64,000 nt of DNA from Parasponia andersonii (GCA_002914805.1 JXTB01000377.1:138803-202802); one strand, 5' to 3'; counted from the stretch's first letter, positions 47,820 through 60,508 are shown. Notes: generated by a model not told the origin, from the sequence alone. Numbers and translations: made by a program.

Positions 47820-48195
47820 AGAATCCACTCAATCAGAAGCATCCCTTGTTTCAAAGAGAAGAGGACGGGTTATTCACATTTCATTTGATGGTCAGAAGGG
47901 AATTGAAAGCTAAATAGTTGTAATTCTAAGGATTCCTTAGGGGAAAAATAGAGATGTTTCCAATTAACGTAATTTCATAGAATCATTCGTTCTGAATGCT
48001 ACATGAAGAACATAAGCTAGACGAGGAACGGGAAGACCTAGGATGTAGAAGATTATAACATGATTGGTTTGACAGATTTAGATTCTTATATGTCCACTCA
48101 TATGGTACTTCTTTCTATATATATATATATATATATATCGTATATATAAGAAGTATACGAAGTACCATCTATATAGATATCATCATACTCCTATA
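47820..48195 (+). other. Probable plastid DNA insertion (rpl2 intron)
   Basis: Successive blocks closely resemble, from memory, the group II intron of plastid rpl2 just before exon 2: gggttattcacatttcattt, gaattgaaagctaa, gaatgctacatgaagaacat, acgggaagacctaggatgta and tagatatcatcata. The copy is colinear over about 370 bp, with substitutions and a TA-repeat expansion at 48115-48138. No rpl2 exon is included. A mitochondrial copy of the same plastid DNA is a possible intermediate source. Confidence 0.65.
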
Positions 48196-49479
48196 CAAAA
48201 ATTTACATGATAAATTAATGAATATTTTTCTTACAAAAATATCCTTATATAAAATGATAAATATCTAAATACTAAATTTAACAGATAATATAAAAAAAAA
48301 AAAACCAAGCACATTTTGCCTTTTAAAAAAAAAAAAAAAAAAAAACCTACCTTTTTTTACTAATATCAAATAAAACTTTCTATTTTTGTTTTTTTAATCA
48401 AATATCACCATATCTACATATATGGGTAAAATTATAGTTAAAATTATTGAAAGCAAATATTTTAAATTTGTATAATCATATAACAGAATTCAAAAAAAAA
48501 ATAATTTTATATGTTTGAAGGCTGTTACAATCAGATTTGAGGGAGATTACAGATTACTTTTTAGCTTAAATGATGCTTCTAGCTAAATCAGTGGAGGTCA
48601 AACAACAATTTTAAAGAATAAAGATATTTACACAATAATTTAAAACTTCAATTTTGACCGTATATTTGAATCTATTGAGATTTGATAGAAAAATACAAAT
48701 AGAATGTTTTATTTCATATTAATGAATAAACTTGTGGTTTTTTTCCCGCTAAAATGTTAAAAGTTATAGGTTTTTATTGATATTAAACCCTATGTTAATT
48801 GACATTATTATTTCTTTTCACACTCCCTCAAATATATTTGATAAAGTACTTAGATTAACAAAACAAAATTAAAAGACAATTTGAATGAATTTCTATAATC
48901 ATGGATGAACAAATTAAAAATCAAATTCATTTCGACGAGATAAATCTTCTCTTTTATTTTTTACTTCTTGTAAATATTTAATAAAATGTTATAATCTAAA
49001 TACTAAATCATAAATATTTAATAAAATGTTATAATCTAAATACTAAATCAAGAACCCTAAATTAAAACTTAAGAACTCCATCTCCATGAATGTTTTAGAG
49101 AAAAAAAAAAAAAAAAAAGGAGGAAAAAAGGTAAAAGAAGATAGGTATTTAAACTGTAACCTCAAATATTTGGAGATAAGGAACGAAGGGAAAAAAAACT
49201 ATAGATTTTAGTCTTTCAAATTTTAGAAAAATGAATTTTTGTTAATAATGCAAAAAGTTGAAGAAAACTCAAATGGGTGAGGTTTCTTCAAAATTTATTG
49301 GAAGTATGGGAAAAGAAATTTTATTGAGATTTTGTTATCCAATTTTTTGGAATTGAAATACATTTGAAAGGTACAGGAAAACAATTTTTCAAAAATTTTA
49401 ATTTTTTTTTTTTTAAAAAAAAAAAAGCGTTTTCTCTCTAGGTTAGCCTCTGTGAGTTTTTCTGAGTCCTTGCTGGCTC
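48196..49479. other. Intergenic AT-rich sequence, no gene
   Basis: No gene. Poly(A) runs occur at 48291-48304, 48327-48344 and 49101-49118, and a T-to-A tract at 49403-49426 just before the LINE. Confidence 0.55.
48971..49050. repeat. Perfect 40-bp tandem duplication
   Basis: The unit starting taaatatttaataaaatgtt occurs at 48971-49010 and 49011-49050 with no mismatch, so the duplication is recent. Confidence 0.95.
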
Positions 49480-49538
49480 TTCACGATTGATTAGCTTTTT
49501 CCATCTTCCTGGTTTTTTCCATTTCTCTTCTGTGTGAG

Positions 49539-50799
49539 GTGAAGGACATTGTCGGTAGATGGAACTCGCTGACTATTAATGAAGACAAAGAAGGAGTTTT
49601 GCAAGATTGGCTTTTGGTGGACGGTGCTTCAGAATTGCGATTAGGGTTGCTTGGAAAGGTTCTTTCCACAAAGTCCTTCAATCGCTCCATTTTTAAGGAG
49701 GTGATGTCGAGAGTATGCAAAGTTGAGAAGGGTTTGGAGATTAAGAAGATTGGGCAAGATGTTTTTGTTTATTCTTTTAGTCATAAGGTTGAAAAGCAAA
49801 GAGTCCAAGATAATAAGCCATGGAACTTCAATAAAGCACTTCTTATTCTCAAAGATTTCGATGACAGAGAAAGTCCAAGGAATTATGAGTTTTGTTTTAT
49901 CAAGTTCTGGATCCGAGTCTTCAATCTTCCCCTTCATGGCATGACAGAAGGTGCAGAACGTTACCTTGGCAACAAGATTGGGTGTTTTATTGCTGTTGAT
50001 GCAAATAAGAATGAGAGATGTTGGGATTAGTTTCCTAAGATTTGGGTTCTTATGGATGTTACTCATCCAATTATACGAGGTGCAAAAATTAGATTGAGTT
50101 CCTCTAATCCACTTATATGGGTTGATTTCTGGTATGAAAAACAGCTTGATTTTTTGCTTTGTTTGTGGTTTCATGGGCCATATAGTAAAGGAATGTGTAG
50201 AAGGTGATGTTGTGGCTCAAATCAACTTAGGCAACTTTAATATTGGCGACTGGATGAAGGCCTCTAGGAGCTTATCTTTTATAAGGCAACCTCGCTTATA
50301 TAGTTCCCCAACGAGTGTCACACATCAAGCAGGGCAGGATACTGGACATAGTTCTTCATCAGACGGTACTAATGGGATCTCAGTGGCATTGCAGATGTCC
50401 GATAAACAACATGAGTTGGTGACGAAGGTGACAAACTATGAATCCTCTCTCAATCAAAGTGTAACTCCATTTTGTCAGTTACCTAAAAATTCAATTTTGG
50501 TTAGCACAGTTGGTCTGACTCAACTGAATGACCACGTGTCAAGCAAAATTATAATGGGAGACATTCCTAAAAGTCACGTGGCTGAGAGCCCTACTATAAA
50601 GGTTCTTTCTTCTCTAAGGGAAATGGCTCTTTCTAGACATAAGCCCAGCTCAAGCTCTGATGGACTTTCTTCTACAAACCCAATTGAATTTTCTTTGGGC
50701 CACGACAGCATCACCTTCACCACTAAGTCCTCTTCGCAGGTTTCTGGTTCTAAACCAAAACGTCAAACTAGTATTAAATGTTTGGCGCATCTCAAATAG
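49539..50799 (+). pseudogene. LINE ORF1 (DUF4283 and zinc knuckle), broken
   Basis: The first open part (to 50030) contains the DUF4283 pattern: VGRWNSLTINEDKEG, GLLGKVLSTKSFNRSIFKEV, then PWNFNKALLILKDFD and FWIRVFNLPLHGM. After a stop and a frameshift near 50140, the CCHC knuckle FCFVCGFMGHIVKEC appears, followed by a Ser/Thr-rich tail to 50799. No ATG opens the frame at its left end. ORF1 proteins bind element RNA; this copy is not functional. Confidence 0.8.
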
Positions 50800-50894
50800 A
50801 GCAGTATTCCATCTTCTTCCTCTGAGATCAGAAATCAGCTTCCCAAAAGAAAAGATAGAACTGTAGAGACTCAAGCAGTTCAGGAGATGTCAAA

Positions 50895-52320
50895 ATGAGT
50901 AGCTCTTGGGGATGTTTTAAATATTGTGGTATCAGCGGAGATTGCAGAGCAGTCCCACTAAACGCAATGAGTCTTCGTATCTGGAATGCTCGGGGGTTGG
51001 GGAGTCGCCGAGCAGTAAAACGTCTCCTGAGACTTGTACGTTTCTATTCCCTCTCATTTCATTTCATTTCAGAAACTCACCTTTGGGGAAGGAGTGCAGC
51101 ACAATTAAAAACTCAGTTTGGTTTTTTTGATGGCATTACTATTGATAGTACCGGTCGAAGTAGAGGTTTAGCAATACTATGGAGGAAAGATTGGAATGTT
51201 ATGATTAAGAATTTTTGTAAATTTCATGTTGATGCAACTATTGATGGCATGGGAATTGCCTCTTGGAGATATACTGGTATTTATGGCCACCCAGAAAAGA
51301 ACCAACGCCACCAGTCTTAGGAACTCCTTCGACGTTTAAGTTCCTATCTTAATATTCCTTGGATTTGTGGTGGTGATTTCAACGAAATTCTTCATTAGAG
51401 TGAGAAAGTTGGAGGACGTAGTAGAGCTTTTATTGATATAAATAACTTTTGAACGGCATTGGAGGACTGTGATTTAACTGAACTGGGTTTTACTGGTTCA
51501 AAGCTCACTTGGGATAATAGAAAGGCAGATCATGCAAATGTTCAAGAACGTCTAGATAGGTTTGTCACTACCTCATCTTGGAATACTTCGTTTGATTATG
51601 CTAAAGTCCTTAATCTCTATTTTTAGGGATCTGACCATAGAGCTATTCAATTACTCCTAGATTTCATGAAATTCTATGGATTTGCTGGGACGAAAAACAC
51701 CCTTGTTTTCAGGTTTGAACCTTTTTGGACTCGGGAACTTGACTGCTTGGAGATTGTTAGACGATCTTGGAAAGCCCCTCCTACCGGTCCTCCTACTGAG
51801 GATTTTATTAAGAAGCTCCAGGTTTGTGCGGCTAATTTGCGAAAATGGAGCAGGCCAAACTTTGGGAATATTAGTAAGAAGTTGGAAAAGGTTGGGAAAA
51901 AACTTGAATTGGCCTATAAAGGAATAGATTAATTTAACTTGATGGGGAGTATTGGAAACAACATTATCGTGCAGGAATATAACTTTTTTTTCATTCCAAA
52001 GCGGTCTAGTGAAAAAACAAAATCACTATCATTAGCTTGGAAGATTTGGATGGAACCTGGTGTACAACCCGAGAAGACTTTGTTAGGATTATTGAAACAT
52101 AATTCCAGAGGATTTTTCATTCTATTGACCCTAGTGAAGAAGATATTGGTACTATTATTGGTGTGATTAGACCCTGTGTGACTAACGATATGAATGATTT
52201 CTTAACTGCTCCGTATTCACATGAAGAGATTCGCCAAACAGTGTTTAGTATAAGGGGTACTAAGGTGCCTGGTCCGGATAGTTTCCATGCAATTTTTTTT
52301 ACCAAAAATATTGTGATTTA
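50895..52320 (+). pseudogene. LINE ORF2 5' part: endonuclease and start of RT, broken
   Basis: Apurinic-endonuclease-like (EEP) motifs appear in order: LRIWNARGLGS, FISETHLWG, WICGGDFNEIL, FTGSKLTWDN, ERLDRF and GSDHRAI. The catalytic Asn, Glu, Asp and His positions are retained, but four stops (for example after 51320) interrupt the frame. A later segment, APYSHEEIRQTVFSIRG and then KVPGPDSFHAIFF, is the N-terminal part of the reverse transcriptase. The frame stops at the copia insertion (52341). Confidence 0.85.
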
Positions 52321-52335
52321 ATTGGAAACAATGTG

Positions 52336-52340
52336 GTGAG
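52336..52340. other. Target-site duplication, left copy (gtgag)
   Basis: The five bases before the copia LTR at 52341 are repeated at 60509-60513 after the other LTR. This is the 5-bp duplication made by LTR-retrotransposon integration. Confidence 0.9.
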
Positions 52341-53895
52341 TGTAGGATTTTTGCCATGAAAAACAGATTTCTAATTTTATAGTTTTGAGTATAAACAACT
52401 TTATCTTATATGCAATTATGATATTTGCTAGATTAAACTATCTTAGTTGAATAGTTTATTTATCTGAAAAAGATTCCATAACTTTATATGTGTATAAAGA
52501 AACAAACATGATTAAGTGTTAATTATGGGGATACTTGTTTCTTTATCTTAGTCTAAATGAAGTAGTTTACAATCTGTAATAAAGATGGAATACTTTATTT
52601 ACTATAGGTTGTAGTGTTTGTCTATTTCAACGGAAATGATGTATCTCAAATCATTGAAATATCTGACTTCTGATAGAAACAATAATACAACATAAACAAG
52701 TTATGTGTATTAAACTAGACCAGGTAATATAAAGAATTAGAGTGTCGTAACTCAATTATTATATTATCACAAACTAGCTCTTAGCGTATAGATCTTAATC
52801 CTTGATATTTGACTGGAATTCCTTTCATAGGTTATAGCTTTTTGATTCGTTTAAAGACTAACCTTTATGAAATTAGAGGTAAACTCTAGTATATTAGAGG
52901 TTATGACTTATCAATTAGTGGGAACATCAAATAGTTAAGGACAATATACATTAATGCCACTTTAGATTCTTTCAAGATTCATGGAATAATTAAATCTAAG
53001 ACCTAGTGTTCACTTTGTGAATTGGTTGATAATTTTATCTAAATGGCTATTGAGAACAAAATTATCGACAACATTATTCCTTGATAGAAAGATGGTAAAT
53101 TAAAGGTAAATAGGTGTTAGAGGGGTATTACGGTAATTTTATCTATCAAACTACGACATTGTATAGAGATTCTATATGAAATATAGAATATGCTAGATGG
53201 ATCGGTTAATCAATGTTAGTTGATTAAATCTCTATAAAAGGCATGACATTTAATCTAAGAGTGCAGTATTAGACTTTTAATGGAGTGTCCCCTTTCCTAC
53301 TAATATTTATATAAATACCATAATAAGAGTTAGTATGTATTTATCATATTATTGGAGCTTAGATTATTTGGATCCATTAGGTCCCTTGTCTAGCTCAATT
53401 AAGTTCATTAATTGGTTGGTGGTATTTGTGAAATTAGTTTCATGAAACTGTGTAAAATAATGATTCTATACAGAAATTGGTAATTTTATAAATAAGTTTC
53501 ATGAGTTAGACATATTTATAAAAATACACCCAAAACCCAAATTGGAGAACAAGCTCTATTCTAATTGGACTAGGGTTAGCAGTTTTTGGTCTCATATAAA
53601 ACCATACAGTAACTTTTAGAGAGTCACACGCATAGACATAGGGAGAGAGGGAGAAAAATCGGCCAAGATTGAGAAAGAGAGGAGAGAAAAAGTTTCCTAC
53701 TATCTCACAGCCCCATCTCACGTCCTGATGTTCCATAGGATCAAGAAGATGTTCTTGATCGTTCTCCAATGAAAGTTTCGACTTGGTGCTTACTTACCTC
53801 TTCAACCAAGAGCAAGAGCATAGACATGAAGATCTAAGGTTGGAGGTTTGATCACTATCAATAAGGAGATCAAGGAGGAACACGCTACAAGAGGT
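52341..53895 (+). repeat. Left LTR of the nested copia element (3' limit unresolved)
   Basis: It matches the right LTR from the first bases (aggatttttgcc; gagtataaacaacttt) through gatcaaggaggaacacgcta at about 53868. After that the two diverge, so the LTR end and primer-binding site cannot be located. It contains a TATA box (tctataaaag, 53231-53240) that the right LTR lacks. Confidence 0.8.
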
Positions 53896-53904
53896 AAACC
53901 CTAT

Positions 53905-54060
53905 GCGCGGTTGTTGCGTGCTGCGCTGCCGCGTCCTGGGGTCGGGCGCCACCCACGCACGTCACCCCCCGTCTCTGTCGTTTCGTCACCCGTCACCACC
54001 CTCTCGGGTGGTGGTGATACCGCCACACCAGTGGTGGTTTTCCGACCACCACCACCAATT
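53905..54060. other. GC-rich patch with GGTGGT hairpin
   Basis: This 150-bp GC-rich stretch lies between AT-rich sequences. It contains cacccgtcaccaccctctcg and a hairpin-forming pair, ggtggtggtgat/ccaccaccacc. It falls at or just beyond the end of the left LTR and has no recognised function. Confidence 0.6.
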
Positions 54061-55850
54061 TCCTATTTTTTTAAAAAAGAAAATTATTTATTTAATAATA
54101 ATTATCTAGATTTGAATTCAAATTTTAAATTGGGTAACTGTCCAATTTGATTAGGATAGTTTTTTCCATATTTTTTTAAACTGTCCTATTTTAAATTTGA
54201 TTTACTATAGGATAATTTTAAATTTGAATTAGTTAGATAATTATTTGAATTCAAATTTTAGAAATAGGAAACTATTCAAATGAGATTAGAATAGTTATCT
54301 ATTTTTGAATTATCCTATTTTAAATTTGATTTATTTTAGGATAATGTTAAATTTGGATTAATTAAATAAATAGGATATTATCTAATAATTAATTTGAATT
54401 TGAATAGGAGATCTACTAATTGGATAAGATTTCCTATATTATCTCTATTATTTGAATTTTGAATTTAAATATATAATGATCATTCAAATTAATTAGATAT
54501 TTAATGAGATTAGATATGATTAGATATTATTCTGATAAATCTAATAGTTAATTTGAATTTGAATAAGATATCTACTAATTTTTGAAATCAGATAAGATTT
54601 TCTATCAGTTTTATTTAAATTTCGAATTTAAATAAATAACAACTATTCAAATTAATTTGATATTTAATGTGATTAAATATAATTAGATAATTATCCATAA
54701 ATAATGATAGTTTAAATTTAAATAACTTAATTTTATTAATTATCTTTAATTTAAATTTGATTTAAATTAAGATATAGTTTTTGAATTTAATTCGAAACTA
54801 AATCTAATCAGATTAAATTTAAATAATTACTATCCATAGATTATTTAAATTCGTAGTTAATGAGATTAATTAGGATAGAAATGATTTGAATTTAATTAGA
54901 TTAATATTCAGTAGTTAATTGTAGTAACTATTTATCTAGTAACTATTCTAATTATAGTAATTGGAATATAATTAAGAAAACTAATTAGATTAGTAATTCT
55001 ACTAATTAATGAGATTAATTAGACAACTAATTAATGAGATTAATTGGGTAATTAATTAATATGATTAATTAATTAGAAAAGTTATATTCTTTTATAATTA
55101 AAATAATTTTAATAAATAATAGAAATTTAATAATGATTATATTTCTATTATAATTAAATTTAGATATGATCTTTATTTAATTATTAGAATTATTTGATTA
55201 TAATTAGATATAAATAACATTATATGAGTTATAAGTTTCTAATTAACTAGGATTAATTAAAATAGTGTTAATTATTTCCTAATTTAGAATATTGCAATTA
55301 ATCTTTTCTAAATACAGTTATAGAAATAAGATTTCTATAATTAAAATTAATTGTCTTTTATTATCCATTTTAGATCTTAATGAGTTTAAGATAGTATCTT
55401 AATGAGATTAAGATAGTATCTTAATGAGATTAAGATAGGATTAGATAAATTAATTAATTCTTTAATTAATTAATAATTAGATAATAAATGTGATTTATTT
55501 TCTAATTATTTANATTTTTATCATTTAATAATTATTAATATGATTAATAATTAATAATAATTAATGAGATTAATTATATTAATTAAAAGGATAATATTAG
55601 TACAAGGATACTTATTTATTTTCATGATTTACAAGGAAATTGGAGCTTGATTTTAATGAGATTAAAATGTTCTTTAATAAAATATTATAATTATGTGATA
55701 ATTATGGTAATATTTTGTGCAGTGGTATTTAACATAAAATATTGTTAATTATGAGATAATTATAGTATTATTTTATGTGATAAAAGGTCTTTTGATAATT
55801 ATGAGATAATTATGTTTTTACAAAATACATTTGATATGATTATCATATTG
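54061..55850. repeat. 1.8-kb low-complexity AT block
   Basis: The sequence consists almost entirely of A and T with scattered G. It is built from degenerate motifs such as ttaatgagattaat, tttgaattcaaattt and taattagatta, many of them palindromic. Three adjacent copies of atcttaatgagattaagatagt lie at 55376-55438. There is no coding frame. One N sits at 55513. Confidence 0.75.
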
Positions 55851-57642
55851 AGTGGGAGGATTTTAAATTTTGATATTTTAATCCAAAATTATTTAAACCT
55901 TTCTTTAGTTTTGAAATGATTAATTCTGAGAAAATTAATGAATGTTTATGAAGTTCTTTATATTCATTATTTGCATTTATAATTATTTGTAAAATATTTA
56001 TACAAAAATATTTTTTTTATAACTGTACATAGAATTTAATTTGATTAAATTCTATTACTAAGAATCTTTAAAATTATTGATTGAATAATTTAGCGGTTAA
56101 AGTTTCTTAGTCCATTTTTCAAAACTAATTTTTTTATACAAGACTTGGTTTAAATACAGTATTTCAATTATTTATCTTTAGTTGAAAGATTGTTGACTAA
56201 ATAATTGAATTTTCTTCTGGAAAAGGTTTGCTTGAATGATTTACAATCCATAGACCTTCTTACTTGATCATTACGTTTTGTATGCTTTTATTGTCTAATC
56301 TTATATATATGAGATGTATAATATTATAGTGTTAGCACTTTGGCTTTAGACAATAATTATTTGATCATAGTACCATATTTATTATAGTATGTCATAATGT
56401 CTTAAATTAGCTCATTCTCTTTAAGTCGCATAATTGGATATACATAATTGATTTTGTGGTTACTAAATGAGTTAGATAACTGGGTAAAATCAGGATCCCT
56501 AAATTTTAAAAGATTGAGTGGGAGCGGGTATAAGATATCCATGGTCTCCATCATTGGTTCAATGGTTCTAAAGATGTGCTTCACCTCAGCATCTTGCTAA
56601 GCTCCCGTAGGGAGGTTTTTATCTGGGTATTATTGAGTCTCTTAGGATAAATTTATGAGTGGACTTTACGTACTGATCTCCCATAAGAGATTGTATTGTT
56701 TAAGAAAGTTTGTGAATTAAAATGATGGTTACACACTCAACATATGATGCTATTAACCTCCCGTAGAAACTATGTTAGTAATTCTATAGACCGATAAATA
56801 GGATAATTAGCAAACTGGAATATGAGATATTTGTCTTTTTGTCTAAAGTGAATTGTTCACATTTGACTTGTAGATTCACATGATTACCCGTAGGTAACTT
56901 GTGATCTATGGTAGGTTAAAAGACCTTGAATATTTGTGACAGTATTAAGGATTCTTACACAAGTATTTTATCTTGATAGATTTAATGTTAAGTATTCTAA
57001 ATTCTTTTATATTTAGATAAACTAGCAAACTTAGTTGAGTACTAGAAGGATCATAATTTGCATACTTGTCCATGGTTTATTCTTAGTTTCCAAATGACCA
57101 ATAAGAGCATAACACATAATCTTCTTGTTTGATTATATGTCATAACATTTATATTTTCTTATTTTACTCTAAATGTACTCCAATATTTTGCACAAATTTT
57201 ATACTGATTTTAAATCAGTTACTTTGAATGATAAATCACAAGAGTTGGTAATTTTGTCAAAGTTTATTTCTGATAATTAATACCCTTGTTGAGGTATTTA
57301 TTATTTTACTTAAGATAATGAACACCCTTGTTGAGGCGTTTATTATCTTACTACAAAATTAAATCAAAACAAAGATGTTTGTATTCGATTATTTTTCCCT
57401 ACATATTTAATTGAGAATTAAACTTGCAGAATTTAATTGTGAATTGAATTCATTAAATTCAATTATGAATTGGATTTATTTTATGACTTTTTGTCTAATT
57501 GAGAATATTATTATTTTGCAGCTTGAGGAAATATTGTTTCATAGGATGGACAAGGTTTCTAGAAAGAGGAAAAAAAACAAAGGTATAAAGTACAAGGAGT
57601 AAAACGAGGATATTTATAGAGACATCTCAGTATTCAAAGAGT
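55851..57642. other. Copia interior without recognisable coding sequence
   Basis: The interval between the AT block and the protease/integrase frame should hold a primer-binding site and gag; neither is recognisable. It contains an imperfect direct repeat at about 57281-57352 (acccttgttgaggtatttat versus acccttgttgaggcgtttat) and several ctcccgtag motifs (56603-56770). Confidence 0.6.
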
Positions 57643-59105
57643 TTGAACATTAATCAACATGAGGATATCTCAACTGAAAAGAGGTCAGGAGCTTCTCCGG
57701 TAGTTAGGTTGTTTAGGAGGCCAAAAAAATCACTCTCTACTGAGGATAGAAGGGATCTCTGGCTAGTGGACTCAGGATCTAGTGTCAATATCCGCAACGA
57801 CAAGAAATGGTTCATTGAACCAAATCAATTAAATGATGTTGGTCGTGATGTGGAAGTGATAGACAATCGAAGAGTTCAAATAAAGGATATAGGCGATGCT
57901 TACCTCAAGATCAATGACATCTCCATGATCTTGAAAGATTGCTATTACATACCAGAATTTAATTTAAATGCTCTTTCGGTATCGAAGATGTTTAAAGAAG
58001 GCTATCGTTTCGAGTTTGACAAGAAGGTGAAAGTCTTCTATAATAATCTGTTGTACTGTGTGGGAGAAATGCAGAATGGACTTTACGTCCTAACCCCAAA
58101 GCCACAAAGAACATCATCTTCAATCATGAGCATTACTATACTTCAAGAAATGGTGAATGACATCAGAAAAGAGCGCAATACCATCGATTGGCACAAGCGA
58201 CTCGGATACATGCCATGCTTAGAAATTCGCAGACTTATAGAGCTGGGTCACTTGCCTGAAGTAGACATCAGCAACGACATAGACTGTGAGGATTGCAAGA
58301 AACTTAAAAAGTACAAGCGTTATCTTGCCACTCGTTATGAGAAAGCTGAAGCATGTTTAGAGTATGTACATGTGCATATCTGTGAACCTATAGAGGTAGT
58401 TTCCTATAATAAGCATACATTGTTTATCACCTTTGTTGATGAATATTCGGACTTCAGTCAAGTCTATTTTCTCAAGAAATACGATGAAGTCCCAGATGCT
58501 TTCCATGAGTTCGATAGAAAGGTGCGAATGCAATATGACACCAAGATCAAGAAGTTTAAGATTGAAGCCGAACATGAAGATGTGGATTCTATTCGAGACC
58601 TGTTGAGGCCAACACTAGCCAATCTTGCTATTCATTATGAATATATGACTATCTATGAACATAGTAGTATCGGAGCTGTTGAAAGGTACAACATCAGACT
58701 CACGCAAACCATAGAGTTGATGTACAAGGAGTCACTGCTGTCCTATGGATACTGGAATTATGCTTTAAGGACAGCTTCGTATATCCTCAACTTCATTCCA
58801 TCAGATAGAGTTGCTTCGGCACCTTTTCAGATGTGGATGGGCTATATAGAGAGCTTAGAGTATCTAAAGGTATGGGGTTGCGAAGTATACGCATGCAAAA
58901 AGTGGGAGATGAAGTTGACAAAAATTCAGAAAAGTATTTTCTGCTTGGCTATCCAAAAGAAGAGAAGGTCTACATTCTTTACAGACAATCCACGAACACT
59001 ACTTTCATTAGTAGAAATGGAGATTTTTGGAGGATGAGAGAGAAGTCCGCCAAGAAAATAATGAAGAGAGAGCTTTTGATCTTCATTGCTTTTCTTAATT
59101 ATTAA
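57643..59105 (+). pseudogene. Copia protease-integrase frame, 464 codons, catalytically compromised
   Basis: The frame is open from 57643 to 59037, then continues after a frameshift to 59105. The protease motif LWLVDSGSSVNI is kept. The pre-integrase zinc region (WHKRLGYMP...CEDC) has lost its second His (Tyr instead). In the integrase core the first catalytic Asp is His (VHVHICEP), the second aligns with Glu (KKFKIEAEHED), and only the Glu in GAVERYN is kept. Downstream, WNYALRTASYILNFIPS and LKVWGCEVYACK are normal family motifs. Reverse transcriptase and RNase H are missing. The start is the first in-frame ATG, with no gag upstream. Confidence 0.85.
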
Positions 59106-59219
59106 GTTGTTAGTTGAATACTTAGTTTTTGCTTTTATTAATTTTGGGTCATTTGGAATATTTTGGAATTTTTAGTATGCTATTTTTAGTAATTGTTTTT
59201 TGGACAAGTGGGAGATTAT

Positions 59220-60508
59220 TGGGATTTTTGCCCTAAAAAGTAGATTTTCAATTTTATCCTTTTGAGTATAAACAACTTTCTCTTATATGCAATTATGATA
59301 TTTGCTAGATTAAACTATCTTAGTTGAATAGTTTATTCATCTGAAAAAGATTCCATGACTTTATATGTGTATAAAGAAACAAACATGATTAAGTGTTAAT
59401 TATGGGGATACTTGTTTCTTTATCTAGGTCTAAATGAAGTAGTTTACAATCTGTAATAAAGATGGAATACTTTATTTACTGTAGGTTGTAATATTTGTCT
59501 ATCTCAACGGGAATGATGTGTCTCAAATCATTGAAATATCTGACTTCTGATAGAAACACTAATACAATATAAACAAGTTATATGTATTAAACTAGACCAG
59601 GTAATATAAAGAATTGGAGTACCGTAACTCAATTCTTATATTATCACAAACTAGCTCTTAGCATATAGATCTTAATTCTTGATATTTGACTAGACTTGCT
59701 TTCATGGGTTATAGCTTTTTGATATCCTTTATGAAATTAGAGGTGAACTCTGGCATATTAGAGGTTATGGCTTATAAATTGGTAGGAATACCAAATAGTT
59801 AAGGACACTATATATTAATGCCACTTTAGGTTCTTTCAAGATTCATGAAATAATTAAATCTAAGATCTTAGTATTCACTTTGTGAATTGGTTGATAATTT
59901 TGTCTAAATGGCCATTGAGAACAAAATTATCGACAACATTATTCCTTGATAGAAAGATGGTAACTTAAAGATAAATAGATGTTAGAGGGATATTACGATA
60001 ATTTCACCTATCCAACTACGGTATTGTATAGGGACTCTATATGTGGTATAGAATATGCTAGATGGATCGGTTAATCAATGTTAGTTTCCTACTATCTCAC
60101 AGTCTTATCTCACGTCCCAGTATTCTATAGGATCAAGAAGGTGTTCTTGATCGTTCTCTAACGAAGGTTTCGACTTGGTGCCCACTCGCCTCATCAACCA
60201 AGAGCAAGGACATAGACAAAAAGATCTAGGGTTGGAGGTTTGATCACCATCAATAAGGAGATCAAGGAAGAACACGCTACGAGAGGAAAATCCTAATCTC
60301 ATCTCTAAGGTTTTGTATCTAGATTTGATTTATGTTGTACATGATTTTATATATGATGCATGTGTTATATGGTTATGAAAACTATTTTCATGTAAAATTT
60401 TAAAACCTAAATCCGCTAATTTTTCCACTGTGTTCATGATATGATCATATATTTTCCATATCTATATGCATGCATGATTTTCCTAAGTGTTAGGTCAATT
60501 TACCAACA
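59220..60508 (+). repeat. Right LTR of the nested copia element, with promoter deletion
   Basis: This 1289-bp copy begins tgggatttttgcc and ends ttaccaaca, followed by the target duplication. Relative to the left LTR it lacks 473 bp (equivalent to 53218-53690). The deletion junction carries the 4-bp microhomology agtt and removes the TATA box. Confidence 0.88.

Larger units (their letters stand above)
52341..60508 (+). mobile_element. Copia element nested in the LINE, integrase but no RT
   Basis: It is flanked by the 5-bp duplication gtgag and inserted within the LINE reverse-transcriptase region. LTR sequence starts at 52341 and again at 59220; both begin TG, and the right one ends in ccaaca. 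The interior holds protease and integrase domains (57643-59105) but no gag and no RT/RNase H before the polypurine tract (caagtgggagattat, 59205-59219). Between the left LTR and the ORF lie about 3.7 kb of GC-rich then extremely AT-rich sequence. The element is defective and non-autonomous. Confidence 0.88.

Noticed and set aside
48101-48169. Terminator-like hairpin (atggtacttc...gaagtaccat)
   Set aside because: It is explained by the plastid-derived intron sequence plus a TA expansion, not by a nuclear regulatory element.
49539-50030. Host gene starting at 49539
   Set aside because: The first codon is GTG, no ATG opens the frame, and the protein is the DUF4283 region of a LINE ORF1.
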